A DNA stretch of 64,000 nucleotides, taken from contig CM038052.1 in NCBI GenBank assembly GCA_021397845.1, positions 144,115,854 to 144,179,853 of the forward strand, read 5' to 3'. This DNA comes from Areca catechu. Lineage: Eukaryota; Streptophyta; Magnoliopsida; Arecales; Arecaceae. The position numbers and the translations under genes were made by a program. The first letter of the stretch is position 1, and each line of letters starts with the position of its first letter. The notes below the pieces were generated by a model. It worked only from the letters and a program-made list of their open reading frames with translations. It was not told where the DNA came from and ran no database searches. This document shows, piece after piece, positions 22,241 to 33,976 of this stretch.

Positions 22241-24224
22241 TTTTATGGCACCACCATTAGGGTAGGGGGCAACCAATTCAAAGGATGCTTCCAGGGGTTT
22301 TCTATTTGATATGCACAAGTTCATATGTCAGGGGGTAGCATAGCAATGCAAGAATGAAGCCAGTCCCAAATGTATATTTATATCCCTTCATAATATCTTT
22401 ATTTTTGAAATAAAGAGGGTTTCTAGTTTAATTTAAAAGAAAAGAAAAGTTGGATACCTTTTAATCTTGGCGGCCGTGCATTTGATGATCCAAGGAGATG
22501 CCAACATGCCAGGGATTTTGTTAATACCCTTAAACAAAGTGCCTTAAAAACCGAATAATGTTGACCTATAAATATAAGGGGCAGCCAGTGCCTTTTGTTA
22601 ATGTAGCATTCAAGAGCTTTAACTTTAGCCAGAAAAAAAAAAAAAAAAAAAAAGGAAAAAGAAAAAAAAAAAAAGGGGAAAGAAGAGGAAGAAAAGAGCG
22701 AAGAGCTTTACGTACAGTTCAGTGGCCCGCCATGGGTTTGGCTATAGTAGACTTTAAGTTTAAGACAAAATAGACTGGGATTTCTATTTTAATAAAATTA
22801 TCAATATGTCTGAAATTTAACATTTATTTTAAATTTCAAATATAACCCGTAACAAATAATTTTAATTAGAAAAAAAAAAAAAAGTTGTTACAGTATGTTA
22901 ACTTGCCATTGAAGCTCAAAAGTATAAATTGATGTGAAAAGGACCAACGTCGACATATATGTTACTTAACAATAATTATCACGTATCATATAATGTTCGT
23001 GAATAATATTTTTTATTTATTAAGATATTTTCACTTTTAATTTGTGAAAGCTAAAGTCTCCTTATTTTCTTGCCAGCAATGGCTTCGTTTGAGGGGAAAT
23101 GCTTAAGCTCCAATCCACTCCCAGGCCACGTGAAAAATCCTGTAATTATCTTCTGGGAAGTCACTTAATTAAATGAATTACGTAGTCAGGAGTAAGCTAT
23201 TAGTGACACTCGAGTTCGACTCTCTTCTCACCAGATAATGTTGGATGTTGTTGATTCTTAACTATGTGCCAAGTGCTTTTGCCCTGCATTTGATCTCTTT
23301 TTCTCTTTTCTCTGATTGATCCATTCTTTGTAAACAGAAGCACCTAGCTAGTTTCATTGAAGTCCAAGACTGTAACTTTTGAATCTTCCCTCCTTCCCAT
23401 TTTTTTTTAAAAGAAGACAGTTTACCAAACTTGTTCCCCTATTAGATAAATTTCAAATCATCATAGCTTATTGTTAATAAATGTTTGCTGGGTTTGCGCT
23501 GCTAATTTGGCTTCTTGCCTACACTGTTGCAAGGGAAACAATCTCTCTCTCTATCTCTCTCACACACACATGCACGCATGTTGGCCTGGTTCGAGGATGT
23601 GTACCGGTCCTGAAAGCTTAAGCCTGTTGGTTGCTCCCCCTCTATTTGGAGGATGTGACGTACATGAACCTTGCAATGTGTGTTGCCAAATACTTGATGC
23701 ACCATTTCCTTTAAACTATTCATCCGAGTCATGGTGCAATAGGATGGTCACACCTGTACTCAATAAAAATATTTATCGTGATCCTGGTATGATAAAAACT
23801 CTGCTGATATTTTAAGCTCGCCAATTCTATTGATTCGACTTTTTAATAGACCTTTCATCTCAATAGAGAAAGATGTCATGCCACAAGATTAGCAGGAAAC
23901 TCTGTAGAGACGTAGTTTTACGAAGAGATTCAAAAGTTGAAACACCATTTTCAAGAAATTTTAAAAATTTGAACTTCATTTACCAGCTTAAATACTATAC
24001 CTTTCACAGCATGCTGATCCATCCACTGAACAAGTTTTGTGCATCATACATCCGGCCTCAAGTACAGCAAAGACTGCATCGTAGATAATGCACAATTATA
24101 ACCATTGTATCATCCATATCATGTCATAAAGGTTACTGGCCACGGTACAGGACTTGTGTAATTTTAAGTGCTGCATGTCAAACTATATCATAAACATATC
24201 ATGGTCATGCAGTGTCATACATAG
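22241..24224. other. Non-coding stretch with simple repeats, nothing recognised
   Basis: No transposon ends or protein similarity were recognised. It contains an A-rich run (22630-22680), a second short poly-A (22870-22883), and a CT/CA microsatellite (about 23540-23570). An open frame at 23471-23815 has no recognisable domain and overlaps the microsatellite, so I do not call it a gene. This is the only long part of the window not attributable to a mobile element. Confidence 0.5.
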
Positions 24225-24415
24225 TGTGATCATAACCTACCTTTAAGCTCATGGGCTGGCCTAAAGTGGCCCAAAACCATAGGATTTCATGTACTTTACA
24301 CCTGCTTGGGGAGGAAAAGGAGACTCCGACTGGGAGTCTTCTCTCCTGACTCTGATAGATACGAGGAATTGCTAGGGTTTCCAAACACCGGCTAATTAAA
24401 AATCCTAGATTTCAT

Positions 24416-24426
24416 TTATAAATACT
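24416..24426 (+). promoter_or_regulatory. TATA-like box in 5' LTR of element E
   Basis: TTTATAAATAC; the aligned position in the 3' LTR is TATAAATAG at 57902-57910. Conservation between LTR copies and the good TATA match make it the likely core promoter. Confidence 0.5.
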
Positions 24427-24840
24427 ATATATCTTCTCCCGTTGGACTCCACCATCAAAATTTCAAGCGATCGTAGCTGATTTCAAGCTTTTCTTCAAGA
24501 TTATTCTTGGATTTCTATTGGGAAAGATCATTGGATTGTTTCAATTGGCCTCGCCGAACCTAGGTAAGGGACCTAAGCCCTCGATTCCGTTCTTTTCCTG
24601 ATCCTATGGCTACTGTCCCACTCGGAAAAGAGCCGGCAAATCATTGAAATAATGTTAGGAACATGGGTGCCCTGTTTTGGCCCTTCATTATTTTTCGGCC
24701 ATTGGTTTTGATCGGACTATTTCTGTCTTTCAAGAGTTCTTTGTGATGTTTGGTGATCTAAATGGGATCACCATAGTGATCTAAGATCATTGGTGACCCT
24801 AGTCCTGTGGTGATTCGATCCCCGATAATTTAAAATTACT

Positions 24841-25630
24841 GCATTTGGTAGGTCAAGGTCCAATGATTAAAGTTTTCAAGTATTCACAAATAATCTATTT
24901 GGTATTTCATTAGAATTCAAAATCACGAATCATATAATACCAAAAGTATCTTTGATTTATTTCAAAAAACTGTATTTATTATTCATATAAAATATATTAT
25001 AATAAAATATCAACATATTCATTAACATATTAATAAATAATATATTCTATAAACATATATTTATTATTTCTATAAATTATTAATCCTATAACAATATATC
25101 AATTATTATTTTATTTATACTTATAATATATTATTTATTAATACAAATATTCATTTTGATTATAAAAGTAAAACATAATATATTAAATATTTATTACATA
25201 AATATAAAGTATAATATGATAATTTTACTCTAATTTAAAATTACCATTGAATCATAATATGGTAATCATATAATTAATAATATAATATAATATAATATAT
25301 ATCATAAATATAATTTATAATATTAATATAATATAATCTATGATATATAATATTAATATAATATATTAATGATATATTGATCGATCATTTTTTTGTTAGA
25401 TTGAGGGATATTTTTATCTTTAAATTTTAGTCCAACACCACTACCTGGGGGTAATCTTGAATCCTCAATCTCAAAGACGGGTATCCGATCACTGGGTTGG
25501 ATGGTGATTTGAGAAGTGGGATGATTTAGAATCATTGTCACATAGGATTATCATGGTACAACCAAATATAGTGACCTATCACCTCCATATATCATTCTTG
25601 ATCTTGGATTGATCACTCTATACCAAATGC
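24841..25630. mobile_element. Possible MITE inside the 5' LTR of E
   Basis: A perfect 10-base inverted pair, GCATTTGGTA (24841-24850) and TACCAAATGC (25621-25630), bounds a very AT-rich interior that is absent from the 3' LTR of the same element. No target duplication is visible, and about 100 bases to its left are also absent from the 3' LTR, so the true boundary may differ. Confidence 0.4.
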
Positions 25631-26103
25631 CCCATGAAGTCATACTTCAAGATATGACCAATGGTTGGTTGCTCGGCCATGATCTAGTTCAAGTTTAGCA
25701 TCCGTCTCTTATTTCTTCTTTTTATTTTTCCTCATCTTCTTTGCATCGACTGACCATCACTATAGCTTCCATTGGGGTCATTTCTTGGCCGTCATCGAGC
25801 ATTGCTAAGTATTGTCAGCTTTGAGCCACTCCATTATCTTGTGCGAGAGGGAAAGAGGGATGGAGGGGGCAGTCCTTATTTGAAGAAAGAAGAAGATAAA
25901 AGGAGAGAGAGAGATTGGCTCTTTTCTCTCTCTTTTCTTTTCTTTCTCTCATCTCTCTTCACCTTTATCTCTCTACTCTCTCTTACTCTAAATGATTTAA
26001 TAGACTCAGTGAAGGGTCTAAGAATTTAAATGATGAATTCTATGTTGATCTCAGTAGAGGGCCCTAGATTGAGATTACTATGATCTTCTTCTATATTGAT
26101 CTT

Positions 26104-27506
26104 TGATGTGGCGAGATCGCTGACATGGGGGAGCTGATAGGCACCATGTCAAAGGAAGTCGCCGCGTCAGATGCCACATCAATTCTCCTGCTCGGACTCC
26201 TTCACTGAGTTGAGCTCTCTCAGGACAACGAGCTGAGCTCCATCCTCCGCCAGGTCGGTCCCGCGAGCTCGGGATGCCTAGGTCGGAGCCGCACTATGCC
26301 CTCCAGAGCGAGACCCTCGGAGATCGAGCCCTGTGGTCGGAGTCGAGCTCTGCCCTCCTTCGCCATGTGAAACCTCTTCGAGGCCGAGCCCTCTAGACCA
26401 GGCCCGCACTCTGCCCTCCAGAGCGAGACCCTTTGAGATCGAGCCCCGTGGTCGAAGTCGAGCGCAGCCTTCCTCCGCCACGTGGAGCCTCTTCGAAGCG
26501 ACCCCTCTGGACCGGGCCCGCACTCTGCTCTCTAGAGCGAGACCCTCAGAGATCGTGCCCCGTGGTCGGAGTCGAGCTCAGCCCTCCTCCACAGCATGGA
26601 GCCACTTCGAGGCCAAGCCCTCTGGACTGGGTCCGCACTCTGCCCTCCTCCACCGAGGTGACCCAGCAAGCTCGGGGCGTCTAGGTTAGAGCGAGCCCTT
26701 CCATTCCAACTTAGCCCCAGCTTAGACGCGAGCACCGCCATCCCAAGACACCGGCGAGCCGCCTGGGGACTACACTGGGACACCTGCCAGACCGCACTGA
26801 CCGCCTACAGCCGTCGGTTATACCAGAAAGGAGAGAGATCCACTGATCGAGGTGCCACGCTCCTCACCAACTGCCTGAACCACCCGAGAAAGGAAGTCAA
26901 TCAGGATATTCGAATCCCAGGGGCGGCGGCCCACCAATCGAGGTACTGCCAGGTTTCCCGGAATGAGGCGATCAAGGAGAATGTCAGAGCACATGATAGC
27001 TTCCCTTATCACGGATCAAGAAAGGCTCCTCGGGACACCGCCGCACACGCCTGACAGTCCGGTGGAGATCCCAAGACAAATGCTCAACGGTAACCTAGTC
27101 TACAAAACTCGGAGGTAACAACTAGAGACATAAGCTAGAACACACCAACACAAGTGCAAGCTCAACCAGAGAGCACAGCACCACAAGAAAAACTCAAGCA
27201 AGGGTGGGTGGAAGAGCCACACAGAGACTCTCTCTAGCTAGGCCACTCTTCCCCCGACACACTTGCATCCCACTCTCACACTACTCACTCCTCCTCATGT
27301 AGAGTCCATCAAGAGGGGCTCGACCAGGAGGATCTGTTCTCCTGGGTCATCACTAACTTGATCGTCGGAGTGCCCCGGCCGGAAACCCCGGCCCGGGTCA
27401 CTAAACCCTGTTTTGCAGGTCCAGGACCACCGGATGACGATACAGTGAAGGAGGCGCTCTCTGACACCGACAGCAGCTACAGGCCAGGGCAATCTTGGCG
27501 GTAATA
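26104..27506 (+). mobile_element. 5' LTR of Gypsy D
   Basis: Starts TGATGTGGCGAG and ends GGCGGTAATA before the primer site. GC-rich, unlike its surroundings. Holds about three tandem copies of a roughly 115-bp unit (26291-26650). Open frames inside it come from that repeat and are not genes. Confidence 0.88.
26291..26650 (+). repeat. About 115-bp tandem repeat in LTR of Gypsy D
   Basis: The phrase GCACTCTGCCCTCCAGAGCG or a variant recurs at 26291, 26407, 26520 and 26634 (periods 116, 113, 114). The same repeat is in the 3' LTR at about 47877-48240. Confidence 0.8.
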
Positions 27507-27508
27507 GA

Positions 27509-27528
27509 TTGGCACGCCAGGAAGGGGG
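27509..27528 (+). other. Primer-binding site of Gypsy D
   Basis: TTGGCACGCCAGGAAGGGGG, two bases after the LTR. It resembles the non-methionine primer sites of Tat-type elements; I do not assign the tRNA. Confidence 0.65.
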
Positions 27529-27601
27529 ACTCGACATACTGTGAGCAGTCTTTGATTTAGTTCAAGCCCTCCACCTCTTCTACAAGCAGTCCGACGGAAA
27601 G

Positions 27602-29104
27602 ATGGTGACAACACGGGCAAGGGAGGCTTCCACTAGCCGTGCGGGAGACTCCCCATCCCGGGGGAACCTGCACCACCAAGAGGTGGAGCCACCCGTTCCA
27701 GCTCAACCACCTTCACCGGAATCCCAACTGGCTGCACTCGCCCAGCAGATGCAAGTCCTTGCTATGGTAGTGCGCTAGCTTCAGCAGCAACACCGGTCCC
27801 TAGCTACCCACCAACAGTCGGGGACACCCGTGGCCCATGTCGCGGCCCCCCGTAATAGTCTGCGTTCCTTCCAAGGAAGGCCTTCGCAGCCGCGGGCCAC
27901 TATTGATAACCGGGGCAGCCATCAAACTTCGACGAAAAGGCAACGAGCTGGCTCTGCCGACAGGAACAGCCGCTCACCAAACCTCAGGCAGGCAATGCCC
28001 AGACCCCATCGAGGCAGAAAGAGCAAGACCCCCCATCACGGAGACTGTGCACCCATGTCACGTTCTCTGTCTCCCTCAGCGGAGGGGTCTACTGATAAAG
28101 CCGTCAGGTGCATGGCGGAGAAGCGCCTGGAGGAGCATGAGTGCAAGTTGGCGGAGTTCTCCCACTGGTTTGCCAACATGCAGGGCTCAGCTAGCGAGCC
28201 AGTGGGCTATGATGCCCGTCCCCCTTTCTCCCAAGAAATCCAAGACAAGCCGATCCCAAGTCGATTCCGGATGCCACAGGTGGATCCCTACGACGGGACC
28301 ACTAACCCCCTGGACCACCTGGAAAGCTACCGGACCCTCATGAGGGTCTAGGGGGCCACCGACACTCTCCTTTGCGTTGCCTTTCCTGCTACTCTCCGGA
28401 AGGCAGCTCGGGTGTGGTTCACCCGTTTGGAGATGGAGAGCATCAACTCTTTCACCCAGCTAGGGCAGAAGTTCGTGGCCCACTTCGACGCCTGTCGAAA
28501 GTTGCCACGAGAGGTAGATAGCCTCTTCTCCATTCAGCAACAGGACCGCGAGCCCCTATGGGACTACGAGGCCCGCTTCAAGGCCGCTGCATTGGAGATT
28601 TACAATCTTGATGAGCCAGTTGCCATGCTGGCACTAAAGCGAGGGCTCAGGACCTTCCACCTGACAAACTCACTAGACAAGAAGCCCCCCAAGACTTATT
28701 CTGAGTTCCTTCTCTGAGCCCAAAAGTACATCCACGCTGAGGAGGCGGATCGTATGAGGCGAGAGCTCGATGCGAAGCCACTGAAGAAGCCAGCCCCCAC
28801 CGAGATGCCTAGAACCCGGAAGCAAGCACCCCAGGCTCCGAACTCCTGGAGGGACCGACCAAGACCGAAATGAGCTTCCATTCCTGAGGAGACTTACACC
28901 CCTCTCCTCGCCCCGAGGACAAAAATCCTAATGAAAATCGAAGGCGAGGATTACCTAAGACGCCCGCTTCCGATGAAGTCCTCCACCGGCCATGATAAAA
29001 TGAAATACTATCGCTTTCACCATGACCATGGCCACGACACCGAGGAATGCCGCAACCTTAAGTGGAAAATCAAAGAACTTATCAAGAGGGGCTACCTTAA
29101 AAGG
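27602..29104 (+). pseudogene. Gypsy D gag, broken by stops and by Copia C
   Basis: The ATG at 27602 starts a Tat-type gag: a glutamine/proline-rich N-terminus, then a basic serine-rich linker, then the retrotransposon-gag core (DPYDGTTNPLDHLESY near 28281-28328, ARVWFTRLEMESINSF near 28405-28455, an FLL-AQKYI segment near 28705). The zinc-binding motif (28999-29060) has tyrosine in place of the first cysteine, then R-FHHDHGHDTEEC. In-frame stops include about 27777, 28349 and 28715, at codons where CAG or CGA is expected. Copia C interrupts it at KRGYLKR (29104); the frame resumes at 39009 or 39014. Confidence 0.88.
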
Positions 29105-31528
29105 TGTTGGGTTCGGGAACCAGTGCGGAAGTGTGGATTTCAATGTTTTATGAAATCAGGTCCGAACCCTAATCCCAAAATCTCCTTATTAGCAATTAAA
29201 ACTGTGACTACATGTATGTCCAAATTTAACATACTTTAAATACTAACCTCAGATCGCTATTTACAGTCTGATGCAGAAATCAACTCCAAATTGAGTAGCC
29301 TGTTGAACACACCAGGCGTCCACTTGTCCGCCCTCCGATGGTGATCCACACGGGCAGATAATCAAGACAGTGACTCCTTAATTGAGTTCCTTCCAATCAA
29401 GTTCTACCCCAAGAACTTGATATATGGGCTATTGGCTAGGACTCCCCTGGCCAAACTGGGACTAAACCTTCTTTCTTACCCTTCTCCTAGTCTTTTAGCA
29501 ACTTTGGCCCCTTAAGACACTCTGGTCTTAAGAATAAGCCCTTGTCCTAAAATGAGACAAGGCTTGTCTTGGAGGGAGAAGAGAATTAAGACAAGATTGT
29601 CTTAATGTAAGAAAGAAAGGAAGGAGGGGCGCCTTCTTCCTTTACCGTCGGAGAGTTTCTCTCTCTGACTCTCCTTCTGTTCTGAGATTCGACAGAGCCT
29701 AGCCTCTGTAAAGGAATCAAAGAGGAAAGAGAGGAGGGGGAAACAGTCTTCTGGAGAGGGAGAGGGAAAAAGAAGCAAGGCTTCGTCGTAGAAAATCTGG
29801 AATGAATTTTCACGGTGAAGTCTTCTCCTTAAATAGGCGACAGAGAGGTGCCTTCTCACCTTTTAATCATCCTCTCACGTCCCTCTCTCCCTTCTCACGT
29901 CTTCTCTCTTTATCTCATGGCCCTTGGGATTAATCTCACGGCCTTTGGGATGGGAAGACGCGAAGAAGGATCGCGAAAAACACAGAAGGGTGCGCGCAGA
30001 AAGAAGAGTCGCGCCCCTTCGGTGTTTTTCCTTTTCTTTTCACGGTATTTTCCCTTTTTTTGGAGAGTCCACGCCTAGGTGGACTCTCTTCCACGCCTCT
30101 TCAAAAACACCGGCCCTTTTTTCTTTCTTTTCATGCAAAGACGCGACTTGGAAAGAGTCCACGCGCGCGTGGACTCTTCTCCTTGCGCGCGCGCGTGGGA
30201 AAAAAAAAGGGGAGGGACTTAGGCGATGTGGGAAAGGGGTTTAGCCTCTTAGGTTAGCCCAATTGCTAGCCTACTATTAGCCCAATGTGTTGAATCTTCA
30301 ATTAGATTCAAACCGGAATGAATTTGGATCTAAAAAAGACCAAATCGGAACCCTAACTCGAATCCGATTCAAGTAGAAGCCATGGTTTGCAACACATGCT
30401 AGTGTATTCATCTGCAAACGAGATTTAATTCCAAATTAAAACCTTGATTATCTGTCCTAAGTGTGTGACCCATTGGGTTCCATACTTAGCCAGCAGTGGG
30501 TCCGAGTGCAAGTTGACCTAATCTGATCAGAACTCATTCTAATCGATTTAGGTCAAATCGAGCTAACTCGAGTCAGTCAATTAGGACTCCTCCTAATTAG
30601 TGATCCAATTAAACCATTTAATTTGATCAACCCACAAGACAAGATTGACGTCTAGCAACGTGTCATGTCTACCCGGAAGATATGGAAATTCTGGTGTAAT
30701 TCCAAAACTACCCTTCAGTGGAAAGTTCCCGTACAATTCGATCCTTCAATCATCTTGCATCCCGAATATAACTATGGATATGGAATCATGTCAAATCCAG
30801 TTTATACTCATTCCCAGCTCAGTCATACACTAATGATTCAATTAATTCGATATTAGAAATCATTTCTAATATCTGTACTTTGATCAAAGATTTCCTGAAT
30901 CATCATCTGACCTAATTTGGCTGGATGCAATCTCCTCCTACTAGGAGTGATCAATTCCTTGTTGACCTACTCATTTCCTTCATATACAATTCACCACACC
31001 CAGTGTCAACCTTGTGCATGACCCAGTGTCATGAATGAGATTGAACCAAAGCATGGGTTCATGTACATAAGGTATTATGGCAGTCTCAGGTCATAGGACT
31101 ACTTGTACAACTCCCACTATGAGAAATATCTATTGACAAGTAGCTAAGGCTCCATTAGATATTCTCAAACTGGATCTATTCAGTGAACTCATTCGCTAAT
31201 GAGCACCCACATCCTTGTATTAGTATCCTACACAAGTGACTGTGAGAGCAGTCACCCTTTTCAGCATACATAGGATGTGCCAGTCTTACCGAAAACCCTG
31301 ATCCCCAACTCAGGGTTCCTATGACTAGGAATATTCTAGATTAGGGTTTTAAGGCCTTTAGATCTCACTGGTATGATCTCATCATAGCCCTACAACCATA
31401 GCCCTAATCTATGGGGTTCATCATATAATGACACAGCGAATGATGAAAAAATTATTGCCTTTATTAATTTGTCAATTTACAATGGTCTGGGAGATACAGA
31501 TATTGACTTATAGGGCATAATCCTTTCA
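29105..31528 (-). mobile_element. 3' LTR of Copia C
   Basis: On the minus strand it runs TGAAAGGATTATGCCC...CGAACCCAACA. A TATA-like CCTATTTAAG (minus, 29828-29837) lies about 730 bases before its end. Includes a GC-rich segment with alternating CG and TG (30140-30195). Open frames on the plus strand here repeat exactly in the other LTR and are not host genes. Confidence 0.93.
29828..29837 (-). promoter_or_regulatory. TATA-like box in LTR of Copia C
   Basis: CCTATTTAAG on the minus strand; the copy in the 5' LTR, which would drive the element, is at 37308-37317. Confidence 0.5.
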
Positions 31529-31540
31529 ATCTCCCACTTG
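31529..31540 (-). other. Polypurine tract of Copia C
   Basis: Minus-strand CAAGTGGGAGAT directly before the TGAAAGG start of the 3' LTR, the usual Copia form. Confidence 0.85.
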
Positions 31541-31542
31541 CA

Positions 31543-33976
31543 CTAAAGCCAATCGCTCTTATTCTTTAACCCCATACAATCGAGGTGGCGATCAAAATCC
31601 CGCTGTGGTAGAGCCTTAGTGAACGGGTCTGCTATGTTGTTCTTTGTATCCACTCTATTGATGCAGACTTCTTGTCTTTCGATTATCTCTCGGACAAGAT
31701 GGAAGCGTCTCAGAATGTGCTTGGACTTGTGATGGGCTCTCGGTTCCTTAGCTTGAGCAACTGCTCCAGTGTTATCACAATAGAGTGGCACCGGGTTCTC
31801 AATCTCAGGAACTACTCCCAACTCTGTGATGAATTTCTTCATCCAGACAGCTTCCTTGGCGGCTTCACTGACAGCTATGTACTCTACCTCGGTAGTTGAG
31901 TCAGCTACAGTCTGCTGTTTAGTGCTCTTCCAACTTACTGCTCCACCATTCAAGGTAAAGACATATCCTGAAATGGATTTACTATCATCTGGGTCTGATT
32001 GAAAACTAGAGTCTGAATAGGCTTCTAGTTTAAGATCAGATCCTCCGTATATAAGAAAAATATCCTTAGTCCTTCTCAGGTACTTAAGAATATTTTTCAC
32101 AGCCTTCCAGTGATCCTCTCCTGGATCAGCCTGAAATCTACTGGTTACACCCAAGGCATATGCCACATCAGGCCTGGTACATAACATAGCATACATAATC
32201 GACCCTATAGCCGAAGCATAAGGTATAGAATTCATTCTATTTCTTTCTTCAGGTGTCTTAGGAGACATCCTCTTAGAAAGACGTATGCCATGACCAATAG
32301 GTAAGTAACCTCTTTTACTTTCCTCCATGCTAAATCTCTTTAGCACCTGGTCAATGTACCTAGACTGGGACAAGCCTAGCATCCTTCTTGATCTTTCTCT
32401 ATAGATCTTTATACCCAGTATATAGGATGCTTCTCCCAAGTCTTTCATGGAAAACTGTTTCGATAACCACACTTTGACTGATTGTAGCATTGGGATATCA
32501 TTCCCAATAAGAAGTATATCATCAACATATAGAACTAAGAAAACTATGGCACTCCCACTAGTTTTCTTGTACACACAATGTTCATCCTCATTTTTGAAAA
32601 AATCAAATTCTTTGACTGTTTTATCAAATCGGATGTTCCAACTCCTGGATGCTTGCTTTAATCCATAAATGGATTTCTTTAGCCTACATACCTGATTAGG
32701 TTTAGTCTCCAAGACAAAACCTTCTGGCTGTGACATATAAACCTCTTCCTCAAGGAAACCATTGAGGAATGCAGTTTTTACATCCATTTGCCAGATCTCA
32801 TAATCATGATATGCTGCTATAGCAAGCATAATCCGAATAGATTTGAGCATGGCAACAGGGGAAAATGTTTCATCATAATCTATTCCCTGCTTTTGTCTGA
32901 AACCCTTAGCCACCAATCTGGCTTTATAAGTTTCAACCTGGCCATCTGCCCCAATCTTCCTTTTATAGACCCATTTACACCCAATAGGGTTAATACCCTC
33001 TGGTGCATCAACCAAAGACCATACTTGGTTGACATACATGGAGTCCATCTCGGATCTCATGGCTTCAAGCCATCTGTCTGAGTCTCTACTCATGACTGCT
33101 TCCGTATAGGTTAGAGGCTCATCATTTTGAATGATTTGGGCTTCATTATTTTCAATTATGAACCCATATCTCTCAGGTGCCTGTCGCACCCTATCAGACC
33201 TACGGATAGGAGTGTGTTCAGGTTCTATATTAACTATGTTGTTACTTGACTGAGAAGTGTCTATTTGTTGAATCTCATTAAGTTCGATATTTCTACCAGT
33301 GCCCTTTTGTAGGATGAATTCCTTTTCCATAAAAGTGGCATGCCTACTGACCAAAACCTTTTGTTCAGTAGGGTGGTAGAACAGATATCCTATACTATCT
33401 CTAGGATATCCCATAAATAGACATTTGTCTGCTCTAGCATCTAGTTTATGTCCAAAATTTCTTTTTACATAGGCTGGACATCCCCATATCTTAATATACT
33501 TAAGATTGGGCTTCTTACCTCTCCATAATTCATATGGAGTGCTAGAAACAGTTTTAGATGGTACTATATTCAAGATATAAGTTGCTGTTTCCAAAGCATA
33601 TCCCCAGAAAGAAAAGGTTAACTCCGTGAAGCACATCATGGACCGTACCATATCCAATAAAGTACGATTCCTCCTTTCAGCAACACCATTTAATTGTGGT
33701 GTGTAAGGAGGAGTCCATTCAGAGATGATCCCCTTATCTTTAAGGTGATCAAGAAACTCAGTGGATAAGTACTCACCTCCTCAATCTGATCGGAGGATCT
33801 TTATACTTTTTCCTGTCTGTTTCTCTACCATACTTTGATACTCTAAAAATTTTTCAAAAGCCTCGGACTTATGTTTCATTAGATACACAAATCCATACCT
33901 TGAAAAATGATCAGTAAATGTGATGAAGTATGAGTATCCACCATAGGCTTGAGTTGTCATAGGCCCACATACATCT
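31543..33976 (-). pseudogene. Copia C pol, C-terminal part: integrase, reverse transcriptase, RNase H
   Basis: After a frameshift near 33976 the frame holds the integrase core: TDVCGP with the first aspartate, RSD with the second just before a TGA stop at 33781-33783 (arginine CGA expected), then GGEY and the glutamate before RNRTLLDMVR. From 33657 a 704-codon frame is fully open: SFWGYALETA, GYPRDSIGYLFYHP, the RT with ARLVAKGFRQKQGIDYDETF and AFLNGFLEEEVYMSQPEGF, YVDD at 32518-32529, and RNase H with STTEVEYIAVSEAAKEAVW and NIADPFTKALP near the stop at 31543. Only one stop and the upstream shift prevent a full pol. Confidence 0.93.

Larger units (their letters stand above)
24225..26103 (+). 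mobile_element. 5' LTR of element E, left part
   Basis: Aligns with the 3' LTR at 57716 onward: the TTTAAGC, GGCCTAAAGTGGCCCAAAACC and GGAGTCTTCTC blocks and the region around a TATA-like TTTATAAATAC (24416-24426). A piece of about 890 bases (about 24740-25630) has no counterpart in the 3' LTR. From 25631 the alignment resumes. It ends at 26103 with ATCTT, the target duplication of Gypsy D, and continues at 49101. Confidence 0.8.

Noticed and set aside
22561..22580. TATA-like TATAAATATAAGG as a host gene promoter
   Set aside because: No coding sequence follows; only a poly-A-rich run and short frames.
23471..23815. 114-codon open frame, partly cysteine-rich
   Set aside because: Overlaps a CT/CA microsatellite, no recognisable domain or start context, and a similar-length frame on the opposite strand.
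26278..26783. Overlapping open frames on both strands in a GC-rich region
   Set aside because: They arise from the 115-bp tandem repeat in the LTR of Gypsy D and recur in the other LTR at 47918-48202.
29586..30257. Open frames of 60-106 codons
   Set aside because: They lie in the LTR of Copia C and are repeated almost exactly at 37084-37737; no conserved domain.
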